Origin: Winogradskyella arenosi
Lineage (GTDB): Bacteria; Bacteroidota; Bacteroidia; Flavobacteriales; Flavobacteriaceae
DNA: 64,000 nt
Assembly: GCF_003337305.1 (NCBI RefSeq)
Contig: NZ_QPJO01000004.1
Location: forward strand, 186,001-250,000
Direction of reading: 5' to 3'
Every line of letters begins with the position of its first letter. Positions within the stretch are counted from its first letter, which is position 1. Below the pieces are notes generated by a model. That model was not told the origin of the DNA. It did no database searches and saw only the letters and a list, made by a program, of their open reading frames with translations. The position numbers were made by a program, and so were the translations under genes. Positions 1 through 9,339 of this stretch are shown here, in pieces.

Positions 1-1010
1 GCCCTGTAACTGTATAGGTCGTAGTATCTTCTGGTGTTACATTAATTTCAGCTGTATTATCTCCGGTACTCCATACATAAGACAAAGCTCCGTTTGCAGA
101 TAGTGTTACGGAATCCCCTTGCATAATAGTCGTATTCTCGCTCACCGTAATATTTGGAGCATCATTTACAAAAACGACAACCTCATCAGTTTCAGAAAAA
201 CCATAAGTATCTTCAACAGTTACCGTATAGGTCGTGGTCACCGTAGGATTCACATTGATTTCCGCACCTTCATCACCCGTACTCCAAAAATAAGAGGTTC
301 CACCACTAGCCGTTAAGGTTACGGTTTCTCCATTACAAATAGACAAGTCACTTCCCGCACTCGCATTTATAGCAGGTGCTACTGAAATGGTTACCTGTGC
401 AGAACTTGTACAACCATTAGGTCCTGTAGCATTGACGGTATACGTTGTCGTCGTATTTGGCGTTACTGTAATTGTATTAGACGTTTCACCCGTACTCCAT
501 AGGTAAGTTTCTCCACCACCTACGTTTAACGTGACAGACGTGCCTTCTGAAATCAGCTGATCCTCAGTTAAGATTAGTTCAGGTGCTGGATTAACAGTAA
601 CATTCACTTCCGCTGTGCTTGAACAGTTTCCGTTACTTACTTCCACACTATAGATTGTATCTTCTGTTGGACTCACTTCAATAGACGCCGTAGTTTGACC
701 TGTACTCCATAAATATGACGTTCCTCCTGAAGCCGTTAAAGTAGTACTGCTTCCTAAACATAAGGTCTGCTCGTCTCCTGCATCTGCCTCAGGAACTGCG
801 TTAAGTTCAACGCTCACTTCAACATCTGCCGATTGCCCGTAATCATCAGAAACCGTTACATTATACGTCGTAGTTTCCTCAGGTGTTACCGTAATACTTG
901 CCGTTGTTTCACCGGTGCTCCAAACATAAGTTGTCCCTCCACTTGCGGTAAGCGTGGCGCTTTCGCCTGGACAAATCTGTTGGTCATCACCTGCGCTAGC
1001 TTGTAGCGCT
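1..1010 (-). repeat. Five tandem 210-213 bp (about 71 aa) repeats encoding WSTG-type extracellular modules
   Basis: The codons for the conserved W-S-T-G motif recur near 918, 705, 495, 282 and 69, a spacing of 210-213 bp. Each unit reads approximately A-G-D-x-x-I-C-x-G-E-x-x-T-L-T-A-S-G-G, then Y-x-W-S-T-G and T-T-T-Y-T-V. The array continues past the window edge, so the copy number is a minimum. Modules like this act as spacers on secreted Bacteroidota proteins. Confidence 0.85.
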
Positions 1011-2668
1011 TCAGGAAAAACCGTTATCTGAGATGTATCTGTATAATTACCATCCGTAGCGGTATACGTTATTATAGCATCTCCTGGAGCAATTGCAGTA
1101 ACAAGGCCATTATCATCAACAGTTGCAACAGTCTCGTCATTAGTGGTCCACGTTCCTGTTTGGTCTGTAGCGTTCTCAGGTGTATATACCACCTCTAGCT
1201 GAAGGGTATCATCGCTATTTAATTCTGCAGATTCAGGAGATACTGTAACACTTTCCACGGGAAGTGATGGGATTGCAGCCTCAGCATCGACCTGATTTAA
1301 ATATTCTTCTAACCACGTATACCCACTAGGCGCAATATCATTGTGATCTTCGCCTTCAGGAACATGGGCTTGAAACCAAACTTCTGGGATATGAGGATTA
1401 GAAACGTAGAAATTATCAGGTCTAGTATTTACCGGAACTCCAGTAATCGTCGCTAAAAAGTTATAATAGCGGTCTTCATAAAAGAAACTTCTATCTACAC
1501 CATATTGTCCTGCCGTGTAAGCTTCATAAGCCCCTTCCCCCTCTGCTGTTTTGGCAAGATATTCAGCATCATTAACATCGTAATTCTCAATGGTTCCCCC
1601 AGCGGCCGTTAAGGATTTACTATTTCCGACAGTAGGATTATTAATGATAGCATTATAAGCCTCTACTGCTGTTTTAATCGTAAAAGTATCGTCAATTAAA
1701 GGATATGGTGTAGACACAAACTCAGTGGCTGGCGCGAAGTTTGGTGAATTCCCCGAATCAAACTCTGCCCAAATAAGACTATTATCAGCATCAGAAAACA
1801 AGCCTTTATCCATAATATTTCCACTGGTATAAATGGTATTATCTTGAGCTGAATTCACTTGATTCATATCACTTAGTGGTAAATTATTATGAGCCCCTGC
1901 TGCATAATAATTATTAATATGATTAAGTTGAACACTCCCTTGAGGTCGACTTAATCTATAGTAATGATTCTGAGAGACATTATTTATAACATCCACTCTA
2001 CCTACCGCACTAGGATTTGGAAATCTATGCGATACATTATAAAAGAAATTGTTTAAAAAAGAATTGTCGTAACTAAACTCAAAAGTATCCGGATCACCAA
2101 AAATAGCTCCCGTTTTACACTCGGCAAAAATGGTGTTTTGAACCGTAACATTATAGTTATTACTCCCACGACACCCGAAACCCGTCCACCCAGAATAGGA
2201 AATAGACAAATGGTCAAACATAAGATCACTAGCATTTCCGTGGTTTCCGTAAACATCAATACCGATGTTATTGTTATCACGCTGAAATCTAAACCTCAAA
2301 TAACGTAAGATCATATTTTGAACATCCCATAGCCTAAAAACATATTGGGTGTTGTTAGCTGTGAAAGTAATCCCTCCTTCTGGAGAGGTCTGACCTGCAA
2401 TAGTTAAATCTTCACCAGAAATAACAATGTAGTTTTCCATATTAATGACACCAGAAACATCAAAAACAATAGTTGCTGGTCTAGGCTGTGATAAAGCCCA
2501 ACGAAATGTTCCTTCGGAACCATCATCTGCTAAAGAAGTTACATGATAAACGTAACCACCACGACCGCCACTTGCATAAGCACCACCACCATAAGCTGTA
2601 GGGAAAGCTTTTTGTTGGGATAGACATAAAAAAGGAATAATAAAGATGAGATAAATAATTTGTTTCAT
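1..2668 (-). CDS. Secreted pectate-lyase-like protein with Ig-like domain and tandem repeats (3' end outside window)
   Basis: The reading frame is open from the ATG at 2668 to the window edge, giving 889 codons with no stop. A signal peptide (MKQIIYLIFIIPFLCLSQQ) is followed by AFPTAYGGGAYASGGRGG and YVYHVTSLADDGSEGTFRWA, the opening typical of right-handed beta-helix proteins of the pectate lyase (PL1) type. The helix seems to span roughly residues 20-430. A bacterial Ig-like (BIG2) domain follows at about 470-550, then five 71-residue repeats. Such repeats usually lead to a type IX secretion sorting domain, but that end lies beyond position 1. I infer an extracellular polysaccharide-degrading or binding protein; the substrate cannot be told. 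It is divergent from the polysaccharide locus, so a functional link is only positional. Confidence 0.8.
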   Translation of the reverse strand, partial: MKQIIYLIFIIPFLCLSQQKAFPTAYGGGAYASGGRGGYVYHVTSLADDGSEGTFRWALSQPRPATIVFDVSGVINMENYIVISGEDLTIAGQTSPEGGITFTANNTQYVFRLWDVQNMILRYLRFRFQRDNNNIGIDVYGNHGNASDLMFDHLSISYSGWTGFGCRGSNNYNVTVQNTIFAECKTGAIFGDPDTFEFSYDNSFLNNFFYNVSHRFPNPSAVGRVDVINNVSQNHYYRLSRPQGSVQLNHINNYYAAGAHNNLPLSDMNQVNSAQDNTIYTSGNIMDKGLFSDADNSLIWAEFDSGNSPNFAPATEFVSTPYPLIDDTFTIKTAVEAYNAIINNPTVGNSKSLTAAGGTIENYDVNDAEYLAKTAEGEGAYEAYTAGQYGVDRSFFYEDRYYNFLATITGVPVNTRPDNFYVSNPHIPEVWFQAHVPEGEDHNDIAPSGYTWLEEYLNQVDAEAAIPSLPVESVTVSPESAELNSDDTLQLEVVYTPENATDQTGTWTTNDETVATVDDNGLVTAIAPGDAIITYTATDGNYTDTSQITVFPEALQASAGDDQQICPGESATLTASGGTTYVWSTGETTASITVTPEETTTYNVTVSDDYGQSADVEVSVELNAVPEADAGDEQTLCLGSSTTLTASGGTSYLWSTGQTTASIEVSPTEDTIYSVEVSNGNCSSTAEVNVTVNPAPELILTEDQLISEGTSVTLNVGGGETYLWSTGETSNTITVTPNTTTTYTVNATGPNGCTSSAQVTISVAPAINASAGSDLSICNGETVTLTASGGTSYFWSTGDEGAEINVNPTVTTTYTVTVEDTYGFSETDEVVVFVNDAPNITVSENTTIMQGDSVTLSANGALSYVWSTGDNTAEINVTPEDTTTYTVTG

Positions 2669-2993
2669 TTTTAAAAGGGGATTTTTAACTTGAATTAGGG
2701 ACTAAATTTTATCTGTTTTTTAAATGAAGGGGCAATGTATAAACCAAAAAAAATAAACCCAGACTAAGGGTTTAAATTTTCGATAAACTGCACCAATCTG
2801 TAAGAATTTTACAATAAAATAATTCTCACTCTACATAAATACGACGAACGAACATATTTAGACGTTATAAATTGACATTTAACCTATTAGAGAAAATATT
2901 TACAAGAAACATTTAATTCTTAGTTACATTTATTTCCGTATTTTTAGAGTAGAACAATCTACACTTTGGTACAGTGTTATAAATTCAATTTTA
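2669..2993. other. Divergent intergenic region, no gene seen
   Basis: This 325 bp AT-rich stretch separates the divergent lyase-like gene and the first polysaccharide gene, so it must hold both promoters. I found no perfect TAnnTTTG motif; the closest is TACACTTTG at about 2960, with one extra base. No RNA gene or strong hairpin is evident. Confidence 0.5.
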
Positions 2994-4796
2994 ATGTGTG
3001 GGATATATGTGACTAACATAGCTTATGAAAAGCCTATCATAGAAAAGAAGCTCAAATCTATTTCTTTTAGAGGCCCTGATTATACGGGAATTACAACCGT
3101 AGATCAACTTACTTTTGGGCATCTTAGGCTGTCAATTTTAGATTTAGATCCCAGGTCTCATCAACCCATGGTGCACGACCATTTAACCTTGGTTTATAAC
3201 GGTGAGATTTACAACTATAAAACCATCCGAAGTGAATTAGAAACTTTAGGTTATTCTTTCCATACAGAAAGTGACACCGAAGTGCTGCTCATAGGCTTTA
3301 AACACTGGGGTAAAAACGTCCTCGATAAAATGAACGGCATGTTTGCGTTCAGCATTTACAATGCAGAAACCAATACCTTATTTTCAGCTAGAGATCGCCT
3401 TGGAGTCAAGCCTTTTTATTATTATTGGCATGAAGGTGCCTTAGAAATTTGCAGTCAGATACGACCCTTATTAAAAGGGAAGACGATTAATGAAGAAGCC
3501 ATTTCCATATTCTTAGATACGGACTACATTCCTAGCCCCTACACCATTGCAGAACATGTGTACAAACTACCGCCGGGTCACTATATGGAAATTGACTTTT
3601 CGCGTCAAACAAAAACCATTCACACCTATTGGAACTTAAAACCTGCCACGATTAAAACCATAAGTTATGAAGCGGCCAAAAACGAACTTCATGATTTACT
3701 AAAAGACGCTGTAAAAATCAGGTTACAATCTGATGTTCCTATTGGTTCCTTTTTATCAGGCGGAATTGACTCGTCTTTAGTTTCTAGTATTGCCGCCAAA
3801 GTTTCACCAACGACTATAAACACTTTTTCTATTGGGTTTGAAGATCCTAAATACGATGAAAGTAAAATTGCAGAACAGTATGCTAAAATCATAAAAAGTA
3901 AGCATACCACAACTATCTGTCGCGCCAGTGATATTATGGAGTTGATTCCTAAACTCACCCAAGTTTATGACGAACCTTTTGCTGATAGTTCCGCATTACC
4001 CTCACTGTTATTAAATAAAATAACGCGACAATACGTCACCGTAGCTCTCTCGGGTGATGGTGGAGATGAAAGCTTTATAGGCTATGAACATTTTGATTCC
4101 TTAATAAGAAACAAAAGCATCATGGATATCCCTTATCCGATTAGAAAACTGGTCTCAAAATCAGGTATTTTGAAGCTTTTTGGTATGAATACGCACCGAA
4201 TTCACAATGCCTTAAACACAAAAACGAGAAATGATTTTATAGAAAATATTTTCTCAAGAAAAGGATTCCTATTAAACAAACCCCGTCAAGATTGGATGAA
4301 ACATTACCAAGGCTATAAATCTTGGTCGTCATTATTTTTACAGAAAGCTGCCGATTTAAATATAAAACTGTGGTTAGAAAATGATAGCAATGTAAAGGTT
4401 GATAGAGCAAGTATGGCCTACTCTGTTGAGGTTAGAAGTCCATTTTTAGATTATAGAATTATAGAGTATGCGCGCACTTTACCGATGCATTTTAAATATG
4501 AAAAAGGAAGGCAGAAAAAAATCTTAAGAGATATTCTGAAAGACTACATTCCCGAAACCGTTTTTAATCAACCCAAACAGGGTTTCGCCGCCCCTATAGA
4601 ACATTGGATGCGTCATGAATTACGGGACGAATTTACACAAGCCTTAAATGATGATTTTTTAGAGAAAGTTCCGAATCTTAATATTAAGAAATTCAAACAA
4701 TTATTTGAAGCTCATATGAGTGGAAAGGAAAATCACCGCACCTACATTTGGAAACTTTTTGTTTTAAGCAAATGGTATGACGAATTTGAATTTTAA
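2994..4796 (+). CDS. asnB: Asparagine synthase-like glutamine amidotransferase (first of two in the locus)
   Basis: The 600 aa protein starts MCGIYV, leaving Cys2 as the N-terminal nucleophile of a class II glutamine amidotransferase after Met removal. The glutaminase domain covers about residues 1-190 (SFRGPDYTG, YNGEIYNY). The synthetase domain carries the pyrophosphate loop SGGIDSS near residue 255 and ALSGDGGDE further on. Family members use glutamine ammonia and ATP to amidate aspartate; copies in polysaccharide loci are often suspected of amidating sugar carboxyls. It is the first gene of the plus-strand locus, with an 86 bp gap before the next gene. The family is clear; the true acceptor is not. 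Confidence 0.9.
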   Translation: MCGIYVTNIAYEKPIIEKKLKSISFRGPDYTGITTVDQLTFGHLRLSILDLDPRSHQPMVHDHLTLVYNGEIYNYKTIRSELETLGYSFHTESDTEVLLIGFKHWGKNVLDKMNGMFAFSIYNAETNTLFSARDRLGVKPFYYYWHEGALEICSQIRPLLKGKTINEEAISIFLDTDYIPSPYTIAEHVYKLPPGHYMEIDFSRQTKTIHTYWNLKPATIKTISYEAAKNELHDLLKDAVKIRLQSDVPIGSFLSGGIDSSLVSSIAAKVSPTTINTFSIGFEDPKYDESKIAEQYAKIIKSKHTTTICRASDIMELIPKLTQVYDEPFADSSALPSLLLNKITRQYVTVALSGDGGDESFIGYEHFDSLIRNKSIMDIPYPIRKLVSKSGILKLFGMNTHRIHNALNTKTRNDFIENIFSRKGFLLNKPRQDWMKHYQGYKSWSSLFLQKAADLNIKLWLENDSNVKVDRASMAYSVEVRSPFLDYRIIEYARTLPMHFKYEKGRQKKILRDILKDYIPETVFNQPKQGFAAPIEHWMRHELRDEFTQALNDDFLEKVPNLNIKKFKQLFEAHMSGKENHRTYIWKLFVLSKWYDEFEF

Positions 4797-4882
4797 CTCG
4801 CATTGAACCCAATAACCAAAGCAACGCTTTATTTAACCACATGACATAAATGAACCTTTAGTACCTACAATTCCCCTAACCT

Positions 4883-5821
4883 ATGAAACATAAGATTAGC
4901 GTCATAATACCCGTCTATAACGTTGAGACCTACTTACCACGTTGTTTGGATAGTGTCATTAACCAAAGCTATAAGGATTTAGAAATCATTTTGGTTAATG
5001 ATGGCTCGCAGGATAACTCCGGACAAATTTGTGACAGCTATGCCGCTAAAGACCAACGTATTGTTGTAATTCATAAAGAGAATGAAGGATCGAGTTGTGC
5101 AAGAAATGTAGGCTTAGATAGCGCTAAGGGAGATTTTATTGCGTTTGTAGATAGTGATGATTATATTCATCATGCTATGTTCGATGTTATGTTAACCCAT
5201 CTTTTAGAACATCAATTAGATATTGTAGAGATAAGGCCTAATTACAAAAGGTCAGAAGTTCCTCATCTCGATGATTTTGAAATTCAAGATCACGTCGTCG
5301 CACTACAGCGAATTATAGAACAAACCACCTTCAATGTTTGGTGCCGCTTGTATAGAAAAACACTAATTGAAGACTTACGTTTTATCCCCAAAATAATTCA
5401 TCAAGATGTGTTCTTCACCATCGATGTGCTCAATAGAATTGACAAGATTGGATTTTTTAACCTTCCCTTATACTACTACAATTCCGATAACGAAAGTATT
5501 ATTAGAAGCACCTATTCCTTAAGAAAAATTACAGCAGGTATTAGAGCAACGGAATACTTAACCCAGAATCTAGCGCAACATTCAGCCTTAAAAAACACAT
5601 TAAAGAATTATGTTACCTATTATTATACCGATCATTATTTTTCGCTGTCTAGGCATACCGAAATAGATGGTGATAAAGCCTTTAGAAAAAAATTAAGAAA
5701 AGCTATCATGGATTCATTCACGTTTAAAACTATGAATTTAAGATCTTTAATGGTTATTCTATTTCCTTCAAAAGTTATGGAACTGGTTTCAACGAGTTAT
5801 AATAAGTTAACCTCAAGATAA
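4883..5821 (+). CDS. Glycosyltransferase family 2
   Basis: This 312 aa protein has the GT-A start KISVIIPVYNVETYLPRCL and the EIILVNDGSQD strand. The nucleotide-sugar metal-binding DSD motif lies at residues 90-92 (AFVDSDDY). The catalytic domain fills about the first 220 residues; the rest is helical and variable. It is probably a cytoplasmic-face enzyme adding one sugar to the lipid-linked repeat unit. It is followed after 6 bp by the flippase gene, consistent with co-transcription. Donor and linkage cannot be predicted. Confidence 0.9.
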   Translation: MKHKISVIIPVYNVETYLPRCLDSVINQSYKDLEIILVNDGSQDNSGQICDSYAAKDQRIVVIHKENEGSSCARNVGLDSAKGDFIAFVDSDDYIHHAMFDVMLTHLLEHQLDIVEIRPNYKRSEVPHLDDFEIQDHVVALQRIIEQTTFNVWCRLYRKTLIEDLRFIPKIIHQDVFFTIDVLNRIDKIGFFNLPLYYYNSDNESIIRSTYSLRKITAGIRATEYLTQNLAQHSALKNTLKNYVTYYYTDHYFSLSRHTEIDGDKAFRKKLRKAIMDSFTFKTMNLRSLMVILFPSKVMELVSTSYNKLTSR

Positions 5822-5827
5822 TGGCAT

Positions 5828-7366
5828 ATGTCTAGAGTCGCTTTCACCCTTAAGAATGCTTGGATCGCCTTAGTGTTTCAAGTTTTATATATCATCATCC
5901 AATTTTTTTCGAGGACTATTTTTCTTGAAAATTTAGGCGATGAATTTATTGGTACAGTTGAAACTCTTAAAAGTATTTTGCAATTTTTAAATCTTTCTGA
6001 ACTAGGCATTGGTACTGCGGTAGGATTTGCCTTATACAAGCCTTTGTTTGATAAGAATAGAGCCAAAATAAATGAAATTATCGGGTATTTGGGCTTTCTC
6101 TATAAAAGAATAGGCCTTTTTATTCTTAGCGTATCGCTATTACTTATAGCCTTCTTTCCCTTGGTCTTTAAAAACACCACGATAGAACTCCCTATTATTA
6201 TTTTCTTATTCATTGCCTTGCTCGTCAGCAATTTATTAAGTTATTTCTTTGCCTATTACATGTTTCTTTTTCATGCCGATCAGAAAGGTTACATTAACAC
6301 CACCATTGGTCAATCTGTATTTATATTACGGTTATTTCTACAGTGTGTAGTCCTACTCTATCTTAATGATATAATCCTCTGGATTGCCCTAGAACTCTTA
6401 ACGCCATTTATTTATATCTATATCCTTAGAAAGAAAGTCAGACAAACCTATCCATGGCTTATTTTTAATTTAAAAATCACCAAGGTCATTCGGAAAAACC
6501 AGAAAGGCTTACTGAGAAAAATAAAACAGATAAGCTTTCATAAACTAGGCAGTTTTGTAAGTAACAGTACGGATAACATAATTATTTTCTCACTGGTTTC
6601 TCCCGCTATGGTGGCCTTTGTAGGCAATTACCAGATGATCATGAACAACATCAACCTCTTGGTCAGTAAATTATTTGAAGGAACAGATGCTGGTGTTGGC
6701 AATTTGGTGGCTGAAAACAATAAAACCAATATGCTGAAAGTGTTTTGGGAGTTCATGGCGCTGAGATTTTTTATTGCAGGATGCTCTACCGTTTTACTCT
6801 ATACCGGTTTTAATGATTTAATCACCATTTGGCTCGGTGAAAAATACCTGCTTTCTAACACTATTCTTACGGTGTTAATTCTGATATTTTTTATGCTACA
6901 AATAAGACAACCCGTAGACAGTTTTAAACAAGCTTACGGACTTTATGATGATATTTGGTCTCCTGTTATACAAAGTCTTATCAATTTAACTTTATCTATA
7001 ATTTTTGTTATTAAATATGGAGTTTTAGGCGTGTTTTTAGGGACTTTAATTAGCCAGTTTATCATTGTTATGCTATGGAGACCTTATTATGTTTTTAAAT
7101 ACGGATTTAAAATTAACCACTTCATGTATTGGAAAGGCATTAGCTTGCATCTTCTCTATGTGGTCATGGCTTTGATGATCTATAAGTATTGTGCTTCATT
7201 TTTTGAAATTCAAGAGAATCTAAACCTATTCTCCTTATTAGGAACTCTAATGAAATTTGGAATCCTCTTTTTCTTAATTTATTTCTCTATCTTAAGCCTA
7301 TTAAGCAAAGGCTTTAAAGATTTAATCTCTAGACTATTTATACTCATTAAAAAGAAAATTAAGTAA
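5828..7366 (+). CDS. wzx: Polysaccharide flippase, Wzx-like (MATE/MOP superfamily)
   Basis: A 512 aa, very hydrophobic protein with about 12-14 predicted membrane segments. The start AWIALVFQVLYIIIQFFSRTIF and the early FLNLSELGIGTAVGFALY segment match lipopolysaccharide O-unit translocases. Such proteins flip the undecaprenyl-linked repeat unit to the periplasmic face of the inner membrane. The gene lies between a GT2 gene and the polymerase gene with gaps of 6 and 7 bp, which supports the assignment. Sequence conservation in this family is low, so the call rests on topology, the N-terminal motif and context. Confidence 0.85.
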   Translation: MSRVAFTLKNAWIALVFQVLYIIIQFFSRTIFLENLGDEFIGTVETLKSILQFLNLSELGIGTAVGFALYKPLFDKNRAKINEIIGYLGFLYKRIGLFILSVSLLLIAFFPLVFKNTTIELPIIIFLFIALLVSNLLSYFFAYYMFLFHADQKGYINTTIGQSVFILRLFLQCVVLLYLNDIILWIALELLTPFIYIYILRKKVRQTYPWLIFNLKITKVIRKNQKGLLRKIKQISFHKLGSFVSNSTDNIIIFSLVSPAMVAFVGNYQMIMNNINLLVSKLFEGTDAGVGNLVAENNKTNMLKVFWEFMALRFFIAGCSTVLLYTGFNDLITIWLGEKYLLSNTILTVLILIFFMLQIRQPVDSFKQAYGLYDDIWSPVIQSLINLTLSIIFVIKYGVLGVFLGTLISQFIIVMLWRPYYVFKYGFKINHFMYWKGISLHLLYVVMALMIYKYCASFFEIQENLNLFSLLGTLMKFGILFFLIYFSILSLLSKGFKDLISRLFILIKKKIK

Positions 7367-7373
7367 TCTAACT

Positions 7374-8588
7374 ATGAAATACCTCATTGCTGTTTTACTC
7401 ATCTTATTGGCGTCTTATGCTGATATCTTTTTATTTAGAATAGGTATTATTCCGTTGCAACCGTCGTATTTTGTTATTCCGCTTTTTTTAAGTGTTTGTT
7501 TAATTAAATACCCGCTCTTAGATTATTTAGACATTTTAAAATCGCATTCCTTTAAATTTTTCTTAAGTATTTTAATTTTCTCTATTGTTTATGCCGCAAT
7601 CACTAAAGTGAGTACCGCAACAATAACCACTAATGTTACTTTAGATATAATTACCTTATTAATTTATGTATTTGCCGTACATTTTTTTAGAACCGAAAAA
7701 AAGCCTTTAGTTTTTGCGGCCATCTTTTTCGCCTTTGTCACTCTTGCCGGTAGTGTGGTGTATGATTTTATTATCGGATTGCCCAAGTACAGCGTTAAAC
7801 TATCTGAAGCAGTTAGAAAAGGTGGTTTTGGCGAAAACCCCAACCAAGCAGCTTCTGGTATTAAGTTTCTAGCCTTAGCAACATTGGTGTTTTTAAATCG
7901 TTTTAAAACCAAACGCATGATTCTTATTGCCGCCATGGTTATTGCTGTGTTCCTAACCTTTTCTCGTAGCGGTATTGTTTCTGTAATCCTAATTTTAGTT
8001 TTTGGGATCGCTAATAACTGGAACACCAATTTTACAATTACCGTTCCGATCCTTTTTAAAAGCCTCTTTAAAATGGCCCTTCTTTTTTCGACCTTATATC
8101 TAGGTTTGGTCTTATTAGCTGGGGTTATTAAGGACAACTTCCCTGCCTTTACGCGCGGTGCTGCAGGAGACCGTATTGATCTTATTATTGGTAAAAGTGA
8201 AAAAGGCGCTATTTCTGAAGATGTTGGGTCTGGCGGAGGTCGTGGCGACCTAATGTTTGAATATTTCAGAAAATTTAAAGCGCAGCCTTTTGGTTATGGT
8301 ACAGGGTACACTTCTGAAAAACGCTTTAACGCTTTAAATACGCATAACTACTACCTCTTTTTAGCCGTTAATTACGGTATCCTAGCCTTAATTATTTATC
8401 TGATTTATTTAGGTTTTGGAATTAAAATTGCCATACAATCAGATCAATTTTACTATTTAATTTTCTTAAGCCTGCTTATTTTTGAAGGCCTAATCTCCCA
8501 TTCCATTTATCAAGAAAGAGCGCTTTTAATAAGCTTAGCCTTTTTTGATAGCCTCATCTATAAACGACAGCAAGAAAATCTCGAATAA
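7374..8588 (+). CDS. O-antigen polymerase/ligase-like membrane protein (probable Wzy)
   Basis: This 404 aa protein has roughly ten membrane segments and a long extracytoplasmic loop (about residues 255-315, AAGDRIDLIIGK to FGYGTGYTSEKR). That loop and the following NALNTHNYYLFLAVNYG match the O-antigen ligase/polymerase (Wzy_C) pattern, where loop arginines and a histidine matter. Its place right after the flippase suggests the block polymerase rather than a lipid A ligase. The sequence alone cannot separate these two. A 198 bp gap follows, so the next gene may have its own promoter. Confidence 0.75.
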   Translation: MKYLIAVLLILLASYADIFLFRIGIIPLQPSYFVIPLFLSVCLIKYPLLDYLDILKSHSFKFFLSILIFSIVYAAITKVSTATITTNVTLDIITLLIYVFAVHFFRTEKKPLVFAAIFFAFVTLAGSVVYDFIIGLPKYSVKLSEAVRKGGFGENPNQAASGIKFLALATLVFLNRFKTKRMILIAAMVIAVFLTFSRSGIVSVILILVFGIANNWNTNFTITVPILFKSLFKMALLFSTLYLGLVLLAGVIKDNFPAFTRGAAGDRIDLIIGKSEKGAISEDVGSGGGRGDLMFEYFRKFKAQPFGYGTGYTSEKRFNALNTHNYYLFLAVNYGILALIIYLIYLGFGIKIAIQSDQFYYLIFLSLLIFEGLISHSIYQERALLISLAFFDSLIYKRQQENLE

Positions 8589-8786
8589 AAAAGAATTTGC
8601 ACCCTTTAAAAAAGCCACTTTTTATCAATTAAATAAAAAAATCACACCACAACAATAACGAATCTTGCATTTTAACCCAATTTATTGCTGATCTGTCAAT
8701 TAATACTACAAAAAACAGATTTAATTTTCATATTTGTTAGAGACCATAAAACGTTCCAAGCGTAGATTGTAAAACCGAATAGGCAA

Positions 8787-9338
8787 ATGAAACATATAGA
8801 TAAAATTATAAAGACTGATTTATATCGATATGGTGGCCTAACGCGAATTTTTAAAGGAAAACGCAACCCCGGTTTTCATTATATGTATTACCTCCGGAAA
8901 GCCTCACAACATCAAAAAAGGTCGCTTTTAGGAATCTACTACTATCTTATCATAAAACGTCTTGGATATAAATACGGCTTTCAAATTCCGGTGACTACAA
9001 CCATTGGAAAAGGATTTTACATCGGTCATTTCGGGACAATAGTAATTAATAAAGACAGTATTATAGGAGACTATTGCAATATTGCCCATTGCACAACCAT
9101 AGGGCAAACAAATAGAGGTCGACTTGAAGGAAGTCCTACTATAGGAAATTTTGTATGGATTGGTACAGGTTGTGTCATTACAGGGAAAATAACAATTGGA
9201 GACAATGTCCTCATTGCCCCTAACTCTTTTGTCAATTTTGATGTTCCTGCAAACTCGTTGGTTATAGGAAATCCTGCCAAAATAGTAAGTAAAGACAATC
9301 CTACAGACGGATATATCAATAATATTTTAAGCACATAA
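8787..9338 (+). CDS. Serine O-acetyltransferase-like hexapeptide acetyltransferase
   Basis: A 183 aa protein whose C-terminal two thirds form a left-handed beta-helix: hexapeptide repeats run from about residue 65 (TTIGKGFYIGHFGTIVIN) to 165 (NSLVIGNPAKIV). The pattern fits the CysE/WcaB group. In a polysaccharide locus such enzymes usually O-acetylate a sugar from acetyl-CoA rather than make cysteine. It lacks the N-terminal Rossmann-like domain of PglD, so it is not an obvious bacillosamine N-acetyltransferase. The stop is one base from the ATG of the next glycosyltransferase, so the two are likely coupled. Confidence 0.82.
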   Translation: MKHIDKIIKTDLYRYGGLTRIFKGKRNPGFHYMYYLRKASQHQKRSLLGIYYYLIIKRLGYKYGFQIPVTTTIGKGFYIGHFGTIVINKDSIIGDYCNIAHCTTIGQTNRGRLEGSPTIGNFVWIGTGCVITGKITIGDNVLIAPNSFVNFDVPANSLVIGNPAKIVSKDNPTDGYINNILST

Positions 9339-9339
9339 T

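Noticed and set aside
7664..8137. 157-codon open frame on the minus strand inside the Wzy-like gene
   Set aside because: It is basic and low in plausibility, lies wholly opposite a well-supported membrane-protein gene and shows no domain.
8589..8786. Near-match promoter CATATTTG before the acetyltransferase gene
   Set aside because: The first base of the TAnnTTTG motif is wrong and no -33 element is seen.
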